Shown piece by piece: positions 9,061-15,901 of a stretch of 15,901 nucleotides of DNA. The position numbers and the translations under genes are program-made. Positions within the stretch are counted from its first letter, which is position 1; each line of letters begins with the position of its first letter. This stretch comes from Paraglomus occultum (taxonomy: Eukaryota; Glomeromycota; Glomeromycetes; Paraglomerales; Paraglomeraceae), in NCBI GenBank assembly GCA_910592205.1, contig CAJVPJ010000828.1, forward strand, positions 1 to 15,901, read 5' to 3'. The notes beneath the pieces were generated by a model. That model saw only the letters and a program-made list of their open reading frames with translations, did not search any database and was not told where the DNA came from.

Positions 9061-9149
9061 AAACTATGAAAAATAAAAATGTCAAAAGTGTAAAGTGAAA
9101 TGTGATTGTAAACTAGATAAGAGCTTTCCCTTTCTTGATCGCAAGTCAT

Positions 9150-9684
9150 GTGATTGCTTTTTTTATATTATGTTGTCGTTATGTAAGTCATTTTTGTGCG
9201 TGTAGCAGTAGTTAAGATTTAATGATTAGGTATGGTATATGTTACACATTTTTGCGTAATGGTAAATTATTTAACGAATAGACGCAGTCTTTGTTATTAT
9301 AAATTTGTAGTTTTGGTTTGTGTTATGACATATAGCATGTAGGATGTAAATAAACAGTTAATATGGGTTTAATTATTAGGAAAAGCGATATATTTGTTTG
9401 TGGATTATTATGGAGCCTAGTCTATTTGTTAGACCACAATCGAGAGTAATTTACGTAAAATGTATAGACGTTATTTAAAAGTTTGAGTTGTTGATTAACA
9501 CAGGGAGTATTGTGTATAGATATTATGGTTGTTAGAGTTACAGTATATCGTTTATTATTAAAAACTAAATACCTTGCTTAGGATGGATTATTTGCATCGG
9601 ATAATATATATTGCAAAAGTATTGTACTTAGTTTGGAAAAAAAAAGTTATGGACGGTATAGTATTGATATCGATTTACATAACC
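9150..9684. other. Intergenic AT-rich stretch
   Basis: No coding region, RNA gene or repeat recognised on either strand. It lies downstream (3') of the minus-strand OB-like pseudogene. Confidence 0.5.
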
Positions 9685-10380
9685 TTACGGTAAATTCAGT
9701 TTTGACGATGCTATTCTTGCAATTTTTTTCGACGGGTTTGAGCTGTAATTCATCGCTTTCTCTTTGGGATTTTGCAATCTTTCCGGCTCTTGATCACTTT
9801 CTACTGTAGAGACTGAATTGTTGTCATGTTCTTTTTGGTTGTGTTAAAGTGAGGTTGTATCGTCAGACTTGTTCCGTTTGTGTATATTATTAGGAGTTGT
9901 ACGAGCGGTATTTGTGGATGGGAAATTCTCAAAAATGGATTCGTACATGCGCAATTTTTTTTGACATAATGTGATAGTGAAAGCGCGTAGTTGATGTAGT
10001 TTGAGAGATGTTAAAAAATAAGAAGTCAAAAACTGTGGAGCTCGACGCAGAGTTTGTTATTATAAATGTCTAGTTCGCCTACAATTGACACTTTTGTGCC
10101 GAGTTTTTTTTGTGATTCGTTCATGCAGGTTTTTTTTTTCTCAGCACTTGGTGGATTCTTATATAGTTCTGCAAATCGAGAGGTGAAACCAGTGCCGGAG
10201 ACGTATCGATTACTTTGTACTATAAAAGTAGTGATATTATCGTGTACTTGGATGGGTGTAGTTTTTAATGTTCCGATTACTCGTAGCCAGGTTCGTGCAC
10301 GGGGAACATTTGTCGGCACTTTTGAGAAATATGGCACTTGAATGGTTTGATCTGTGCATGAAAGTAGTAGTCGATGACAT
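9685..10380 (-). pseudogene. Broken gene with an OB-fold-like core (putative nucleic-acid-binding protein)
   Basis: Minus-strand start MSSTT at 10380, then a one-base frame change to a frame reading TDQTIQVPYFSKVPTNVPRA followed by RTWLRVIGTLKTTPIQVHDN and, after a basic loop (SAEKKKTCMNESQKKLGTK), VSIVGELDIYNNKLCVELHS. The paired beta-strand pattern W-x-R-V-x-G-x(8)-V-H-D and V-S-I-V-G-E-L-D resembles single-strand-binding OB folds, but this is pattern judgement only. After TGA at 10026-10028 the frame changes (an A8 run lies at about 9956-9963) to a hydrophilic C-terminal region: LRMYESIFENFPSTNTARTT..., TAA at 9844-9846, then open reading through VESDQEPERLQNPKEKAMN to TAA 9685-9687. Two frame changes and one internal stop indicate a pseudogene. 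The plus-strand ORF 10066-10341 is its shadow. Confidence 0.55.
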
Positions 10381-11289
10381 TATTGTTTACGTAAAGAGTA
10401 TCAGTATGTGGTCTAATTTATACTTACTGTAATAGCATTGTCTTCTAATCTAGTTTAATAGTACCAGCTAGTTGACAATGTCGTCTGCTGCAAAAGTTGA
10501 TGTCACACGCCAATTGGAATTGTTTTTGAGTATATATACGTCAAAGTGAACACAATATTGGTTCATTCGCAAAGTTTAAAAATATTCCACTGGCTTTTAG
10601 TATTTGGTATTCCGAACAAAATTTGTTTAAACTTTGATGATGTGTACGGCTGTGGAATCAAAATTAACGAACATGGTTTTTAGTTAGTGTTAAAATAATT
10701 AATAGATTGAGATTTGTGCATTGGCGAGGAAATGTGTGCTGGACTGGTTTATGAGATACCGAGGGTACTTTGGCGGATCGTTTATGGTTGATGATTGGTT
10801 TTATAGTAGAATCGTGCGCGTTATTTTAAACAAAAGTTGCAATTATTATGGTGTAATAATTATTCGCTTTATTTGAGTCGATTACGTAATCGTTTACGGT
10901 AATGTTTTAGTGTGGAATTTTGTAATAAGTTTACAAAATAGGGTAAATTGGTGGTAATATCTTTTATTGTGCATATTTTATCTTGGTGTATCTTATCGTT
11001 TATGAGGTAATATTTTATAAGAGAAGAGTTAAAATAATGGCTAATCTAATTGTAAGGAAAATTACATTTAAACGTTGTTATTATAATTATCGTTGTCGTA
11101 AAAATGGAAGAGGAAAGTTATCTAATGTTAATGTGTGGATAGAGAAGCTTTGTTTCATTATTGATTAGTTACCAAAATGGGAAGTAGATGGAAATGTACG
11201 TGAGCTAGTGGGTTTGATGTAATTGTTGTTTGTGTTGATGCATGGATGACGTATATAATGAAGCTAATAATTTATGGTAGGGTGGTGTT
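10381..11289. other. Stretch without a supportable gene
   Basis: Lies between two minus-strand pseudogenes. Short open frames occur (for example plus 10488-10556 starting MSSAAKVDVTRQ, and plus 10983-11168), but neither shows conserved protein character. The upstream region of the OB-like gene should lie in its left part; no clear promoter motif was found. Confidence 0.45.
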
Positions 11290-11886
11290 ATTGTCCATAT
11301 TTCGCGAATAACATCTTGATCGACAGAAAATGCTTACTTATCTACGTAAGGTATCTCTCTGTTCCAAGATGATGCACGGCTTAGCGCAAAGTGGGCTTGG
11401 CCGACAGCAAAAAATTGCTTATCTAAATATACGGATAACGTTAGTCCTTGGGATATGTGTACCGTAAGTGCAAAACAGTTTTGCAAGGAAGGGAAATTGT
11501 GTGCGGAAGGCGTTTGCGCGCTGTTGACTGAAAAGTAGGACGTTTTGGGGGCTATATTAGGGATCGGTTGCTGAGAAAAGTTTGTTCGATTTGTTGAATG
11601 ACTTTGTGACCAATGTCATCAGTGCCATTACATACTCCTTGGTTAGTCATATCATACTGATTCATTACTCGCGCATCGGCTTGAAATCGAACGTTGATCG
11701 GAAGAGTAGTATGTTGTTAATTGTTGTGAATGTTCCCTAGTACAGACTTCTTCATGTGCATAGTAGTGCTTATTAAAATTTCGTCTTGACGTGCGACGTG
11801 CAATAAGTTGCAAAGGGAGACATTAAGTTGTTCTGCAGACTGTTTATAACCAACAATGGAGAGGTGGTGGTGGCGTTTGCGGAAGT
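11290..11886 (-). pseudogene. Relic of a PIF1-type DNA helicase (C-terminal half)
   Basis: Minus-strand reading from about 11886: HHLSIVGYKQSAEQLNVSLC, then (after TAA 11717-11719) LPINVRFQADARVM and NQGVCNGTDDIG, ending at TAG 11552-11554. A shifted frame continues NFPSLQNCFALTVHISQGLT, DKQFFAVGQAHFALSRASSW and IPYVDK, then TAA 11334-11336, then AFSVDQDVIREIW. These blocks occur in the order seen in PIF1-family SF1B helicases: the L-x-V-G-x-R-V-M and NG segment, the TVHKSQGxTL motif and the GQAYVALSR motif. Here the motif lysine is isoleucine (VHISQG) and the Tyr-Val of GQAYVALSR reads His-Phe. The N-terminal half with Walker A and B is absent. Two stops plus a frameshift ending in a third make it non-functional. 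Such helicases are abundant in mycorrhizal fungal genomes and also ride on Helitrons; no Helitron ends or Rep motif were found. Confidence 0.75.
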
Positions 11887-11999
11887 TAATGTATGGGCGG
11901 GATGATAAAGGTTAACGAAGCTCGGTATGTTTTTTTTTATTTAGCCTATAAACGAAATGATAACCATACTATTATCGTACCGTAGTTATGTCTTTCTAT

Positions 12000-12870
12000 G
12001 AAGTAACAACATTATATAAAAAAAATATAATACTAATACGAGGATGCCATTACGACATCTCAGTATTATAGCTTAGTGTACCATGTAATAATTTTAATGT
12101 CTTAATTACCATAATGAAATAAATTAGTGGTATCGCTATAATGTCGTAATTGCAACATAATGCTATCATAACGGTGTTTTCATGGCATTATAGACATACA
12201 ATAGTGATGTCATAGTAATGTCTTCTATAAAATAAGCCGTGTTATAATGATCGATAAGATCATAATAACACAGTACTATTTCCATGATATAATTTTTGTG
12301 TTTGTGACATGTTAACGATATTTTAATAATATCATAGTGATGTCACTGTAATATCTTTCTAAAATACGTCGGGATATTATTATCTAACGTTATGATATTA
12401 TCATAATGACAGCATTATGTCCGTAATATTGTGCTGATGTCTCGAACAATACTCCTTTTGAACACAACGGTATGATTATAACATTATAAAGATACTGTGG
12501 CAATACCACAGAGGTGTCTCAAACAATACTTGTTAAGAGCACAATGACATTTGAAAGGTACTGTTGTAATATCATAACGATATCATCATAATATCCTTTC
12601 AAAATAAATAGTGTTATCGTGATCTAACACACACGGTATTATTATGGCAACGCAAAGACATTACAGCACTATTTCCACAATATTGTTTGATGCCTCAAAC
12701 GATATTTCCATAACGACTTAATGACACCGTTGTATTACCATAGTGATGTCGTTGTCATATCACTAGGAAATAACGTTGTGTTATCCTTATGTTATTGTTA
12801 TGACAAACATAACAGCATCAACAATAGTGACTTTCAGTGGTAATACTGTAATATAACAAAGACAACACAG
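12000..12870. repeat. Diverged AT-rich tandem repeats (satellite-like)
   Basis: Related words recur through about 870 bp: CATAGTGATGTCA (12333-12345), CATAACGATATCA (12573-12585), CATAGTGATGTCG (12739-12751) and CAATAGTGATGTCA (12199-12212). A second word, GATGTCTCGAACAATACT (12436-12453), returns as GGTGTCTCAAACAATACT (12513-12530, 77 bases later) and GATGCCTCAAACGATATTT (12689-). Downstream of the first word, TAATATC-TTTC-AAAATA and ATCTAAC are shared by two units. Spacing is irregular (about 77, 134, 166 and 240 bases), so this looks like an old, partly rearranged array with nested subunits. No coding potential. Confidence 0.55.
12049..12150. repeat. 10-bp inverted repeat at the left edge of the repeat block
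   Basis: ATTACGACAT (12049-12058) and ATGTCGTAAT (12141-12150) are perfect reverse complements. AGTATTATAGC and CGCTATAAT flank the inner sides with further partial complementarity. It could be an ancient terminal repeat or a product of the local repeat composition. Confidence 0.45.
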
Positions 12871-12871
12871 T

Positions 12872-12982
12872 GCTATTGGGGGAAACATTAAAGTTTCAGC
12901 TAAGGTAGTTATCGTCTTCGGGCAAGCTTTGGAGCTGACTTCCACTGGTGCACCAGTTTTCCCTCCCATGCAGTCATGTTAG
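12872..12982 (+). other. Short coding-like patch of unknown origin
   Basis: A GC-richer island between the AT-rich repeat block and the Crinkler-like gene. The plus frame reads AIGGNIKVSAKVVIVFGQAL then ELTSTGAPVFPPMQSC and a TAG at 12980-12982. The minus frame over the same bases is also open (60 codons, 12787-12969). No start, no splice context and no recognisable family; possibly the last exon or tail of a decayed gene. Confidence 0.25.
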
Positions 12983-13145
12983 GTCCAAGCTTTTTATATT
13001 GTACGGTATTAGCGAGACCTCATAGTTTTATATATTTCGGCGCAGGCAATAAATTTTTAATTTGACTTTTTAATCGTCTTCACTCATGCGTCACACCCGA
13101 ACGTGATTTAGTCACGTTAATACGACAAACTTATTTCTAATAATC

Positions 13146-14835
13146 TCATAGTTTTGGTATGTAGATCTGTGGCAGTGGATTTTCATAATCATCGCTAAAC
13201 TGTCTAATAAGTCGGTCTACATCTGGCTGTTGATCTAAATCACACCAATCTTTTAACAACGTTAGCTTTTTACGCATTTGCATATTGAATAATTCTGTTT
13301 CTGACATGTCGCCAATCATTTCTGCTAACCTGTCGTCTACTGCCTCAGTTATGCGTTCCAAAAATTTCGTTCTCTTCTCAAGATGCACAGGTAAAGCGGG
13401 TAAGTTTGCTGTGGGGTCGATGTCAGCCGGCCATTCTGTGATTTTCTTTGATTCTTCAAGCACAAACCGCCGAATTATCGCTAAAGCCATGCCAGGATCC
13501 CCAATTGTACATTTTACCAGGTATTGTTGTTGTTCCCGTTTGGAGAAGAAGAAAATAATCCAATGGTCATTGCAATCAGTCAAGACGACCATTGAATTCA
13601 AGGCGTGGCGGTGATCTATTAGTAATAACTCTCCAAAAGCTTGGCCTTCGTTGAAATCCTCGACTGATTTCTTGGTTTCAATCCAGACGCAAGGGGTCAG
13701 ACTTGGTCCAACCGATATATCGCCACCACCCGTTAAAGTAATGTTCGCTCCTCGCAACTGCCGTTGGTGTTTCACCTTGGTATGAACATCTTTCACATGC
13801 GTATTCCTTGGTAGGTTTAGAACACTCTTGAACCATCTCTCAACATCAGGCATCTGTTGATCTTTGTCCCTCTCCAAATCCCATCGGAAGGGTCGGCATT
13901 GCAGAAGCTCGAACGATCGGAAGTCTTCATCTGACAACTAGATAATAGATGAGCGATAAGAATGCTTTAAATAATGGAGAAGAGGTTGCTTACTTCTATA
14001 GTCAGTAATCCAAGATCGTCCATAATTTTTGCTATCTTTGCTCCAGAAAGCTTTGATACCGAAACTATATCATGCTTGTGATGGGAGAATGCATTCTCCA
14101 CGGATTTCTCTATGATTTCGCGTAAATCTTCTTCATATTTACGTTTTAACGTCGCTTGTTTGAAAATAAATCAGATAAAATAGGACAGGTTAGCAAGTAT
14201 CATTCCAAACGTCCCTTAAACAAGTATCCCGCCGTGTTAACGACTTTGAACTATCAACCATATCTTTTTACCAATTTTTGATCGCAAATCAACAGAGGAT
14301 TGCATTATTCACTCACTAATTACCTTGCTCTTCGTGTTCCTCTTCTAGCACTATAACTTGAAGAGGGTTTTTGGCTGTATTTTGGAAACTCGAATCCACC
14401 ATAGCATCTGGTTCTAGGTCAGTCTCATCGCCGTGTTTTCGGAGGATAATATGATGAACAGCAGTTTTATCTAGATCAGGTGTCAGTTCCTTCTTAATCG
14501 CCTTCTTCAGAGCATGCACGTTTCCTCTGTCAAATATAATCTCTGCAGGTTGTCCCTCGCTGTACTTCGCCCAGATTTTGAAAGGAGAGCTCATGTCAAG
14601 CTTCTTTAAATCTATTTTTTTGCAGACGACACTGAGTGGCTCCTCGATAGAAAAAACAATATTAACAAGACAACTCACCGTCAGTTAATTTTGATTTAAT
14701 ATTAAGAGCAGGTGTAGTAACCGGTCTACCACTAAGAGTAGAACCTGTTGTGGATTGGCCAGCTTTAGTAGCACTTCTTGTTCTTGAAGAAGGGCCAGCT
14801 GTAGTGATTGGGTAAGACGTAGATTTTTTTGACAT
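13146..14835 (-). CDS. Crinkler-like protein: ubiquitin-like header domain plus PD-(D/E)XK nuclease-like C-terminus (4 exons)
   Basis: Exons on the minus strand: 14835-14679, 14611-14324, 14154-13994, 13937-13146. Introns begin GTGAGT, GTAATT and GTAAGC and end ATAG, CAAG and CTAG, and every junction keeps phase, giving 465 residues and no internal stop. Residues 1-52 are Ser/Thr-rich (MSKKSTSYPITTAGPSSRTR...). Residues about 62-141 (FKIWAKYSEGQPAEIIFDRG ... NPLQVIV) match the ubiquitin-like header of Crinkler (CRN) effectors. Residues about 150-202 are helical and charged. Residues 203-465 hold GGGDISVGPSL, VWIETKKS and GQAFGELLLID: Asp275, Glu289-x-Lys291 and Gln301 fit a PD-(D/E)XK endonuclease core, followed by VVLTDCNDHWIIFFFS, typical of CRN nuclease domains in my recollection. 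CRN proteins are thought to act in nuclei after translocation, or in inter-element conflict. No classical signal peptide is seen. The start ATG has A at -3. It appears intact. Confidence 0.8.
13938..14678 (-). other. Three phase-consistent introns of the Crinkler-like gene
   Basis: Intron 1, 14678-14612 (67 nt, GTGAGT...AAATAG) splits an Asp codon. Intron 2, 14323-14155 (169 nt, GTAATT...ACAAG) splits an Ala codon. Intron 3, 13993-13938 (56 nt, GTAAGC...TCTAG) lies between codons. Without splicing, the reading frames of 14316-14678 and 13146-13937 appear as separate ORFs beginning with non-ATG codons (GTG and TTG), which shows they are exons rather than genes. Confidence 0.8.
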
Positions 14836-14996
14836 CGTTTAGGAAGTGGTATACAACGGAGCACGTGTTTGGGGAAGAAGTATTTGGGAGCTGATATTAA
14901 TATGCTCAGTATCATGATATTTGTAGTACACTCCGAAATACTGGTCGTTGGGTAGAAAAAACTTTGTATCTATGAAGTCAAGCTCTACTCATCAAT

Positions 14997-15209
14997 TTAA
15001 ATCCGGTAATTTATTGTAGATCTTCGAATATAACCACTGTCCCTCTTTCGGGAGAAAATTTTTTGTTGTTTTTTGAGCGAGTCGGTCATTTTTGCGTCGA
15101 ATCGCTTTTCAGTGTTCCTAGAATTACACCAGGTTATGATGGAAAAAATTACCATTTGGATCACCATGGCGCCGACGAATACGAGAAAATCGGTAATGTT
15201 TGAGAACAT
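14997..15209 (-). CDS. Small one-pass membrane protein, unknown function
   Basis: Seventy residues beginning MFSNITDFLVFVGAMVIQMV; residues 7-28 form one hydrophobic helix, followed by a charged tail (NTEKRFDAKMTDSLKKQQK) that could form an amphipathic or coiled helix, ending in a basic stretch. ATG has A at -3. It lies 161 bp upstream of the Crinkler-like start on the same strand, and a TATAAAA-like box sits about 170 bp before its own start. I found no donor site that would splice it in frame to the Crinkler-like gene, so I list it as a separate short gene. It might instead be a surviving exon of a longer gene. Confidence 0.45.
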   Translation of the reverse strand: MFSNITDFLVFVGAMVIQMVIFSIITWCNSRNTEKRFDAKMTDSLKKQQKIFSRKRDSGYIRRSTINYRI

Positions 15210-15901
15210 TTTGATAGGTTTGTGTTTCGATTTTATTGGGTAATAACGAAGCTGATATGATTGAGATTTTGCGGTTATAGTACTTGCTTGAAATTACGTG
15301 GGTTTCAGCACGTTGTAAAAAGTCACGATATGGATTACTCTGTATCTTAGGGTTAGTTCACTGAGAAAGCGCACGTTTTTATATCTGTAGCTCGTAAAAC
15401 TGTGTCTCAGACACTAGCTCTGTTATATCTCACAAGGCGATCAATATATCCCGCCTTCTCATGACTCCATCACTCGAAGCCAGATAATTACAGTTAATTA
15501 TATATCTTTATCTAGATGGCTAATATCTTTTTTCGAACCTGTGAGAAAAAAGGATTTCACAAAACAGAGATGAATTAGCTTAGTTTCTTGCGCATCTTAT
15601 GAGCATCCTTTTCTCAACACGAATTATATCTGGTTTATTCTATGTGATCACGGCATTGGTTTCTTAGATTCCGTTCTAGGTAATTAATACGTAGTTTTAT
15701 TATAGATTCGAACGCAAAACAACTTTCATGTTGCGCAAATATTACAGTTAATGAACCAACTATCAGTCTGCTCCGCAGGACACTCCGTGTCTAATGAATT
15801 GGGAATCGAAATTTAGCTAGCCCGTAGCTCAACGTTACGTTTACTGTGGTTTTGTCAGTAAGTTAAAATCAAGGAGTAATTTTAGTGCGAATACTTCTTG
15901 A
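15210..15901. other. Right-end stretch without a supportable gene
   Basis: No open frame of 60 codons or recognisable protein block on either strand, and no tRNA or rRNA. The left part may hold the promoter of the minus-strand small ORF. Confidence 0.5.
15377..15383 (-). promoter_or_regulatory. Candidate TATA box
   Basis: The minus strand reads TATAAAA at this place, upstream of the small membrane ORF. In AT-rich DNA such a word can occur by chance; position is the only support. Confidence 0.25.

Noticed and set aside
10066-10341. 91-codon plus-strand ORF
   Set aside because: Antisense shadow of the OB-like reading on the minus strand, which has the better protein character and a coding-like continuation.
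9685-11886. A Helitron carrying both the OB-like protein and the PIF1-like helicase
   Set aside because: Both are on the same strand, but there is no Rep/HUH motif, no TC...CTRR ends and no hairpin near a 3' end, and 0.9 kb of unrelated sequence lies between them.
14685-14915. 76-codon minus-strand ORF upstream of the Crinkler-like header
   Set aside because: It is an out-of-frame reading over exon 1; the Ser/Thr-rich frame from ATG 14835 splices in phase and is preferred.
1-15901. CRISPR arrays, tRNA or rRNA genes
   Set aside because: No regular repeat-spacer pattern and no tRNA arm sequences or rRNA-like blocks were seen on either strand.

Overview
The window looks like nuclear DNA of an arbuscular mycorrhizal fungus (Glomeromycotina) or a close relative. 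It is AT-rich and gene-sparse. It has short GT-AG introns (56-169 nt) with TACTAAC-like branch sites. Its protein content (RING plus tetratricopeptide proteins, PIF1-like helicases, NPC2/ML lipid-binding proteins, Crinkler-type effectors, integrase relics) is what I associate with expanded families in those genomes. The lineage is inferred from family resemblance recalled from memory, not from a search.

Layout. 1-390: decayed DDE integrase with a 24-C homopolymer inside its coding path. 390-2150: no gene, but a nested inverted repeat at 1910-1988. 2176-2593: ML-domain (NPC2-like) pseudogene with lost start and a frameshift. 3440-6623: a large plus-strand RING/TPR gene. Its first 2.35 kb is intronless and carries one frameshift and one in-frame TAG. 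Its last part is five small exons joined in phase by five introns and encodes a C-terminal region I do not recognise. 6624-8069: no gene. 8070-8457: a possible two-exon minus-strand gene end of unknown function. 8560-9060: weak coding-like patches. 9685-10380 (minus): broken gene with an OB-fold-like pattern. 11290-11886 (minus): broken C-terminal part of a PIF1-type helicase. About 12000-12870: strongly diverged AT-rich tandem repeats. 13146-14835 (minus): a four-exon Crinkler-like gene, the best-preserved gene here. 14997-15209 (minus): a small one-pass membrane protein ORF. 15210-15901: no gene seen.

Overall the window reads as a repeat-rich accessory region, mostly relics of expanded families and mobile-element-type proteins, with one apparently intact effector-type gene at the right end. 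I see no operon-like cooperation between genes. The most unusual items are the apparent fusion of an intronless RING/TPR segment to an intron-rich unknown domain, and the Crinkler-like gene with a PD-(D/E)XK nuclease-like C-terminus.
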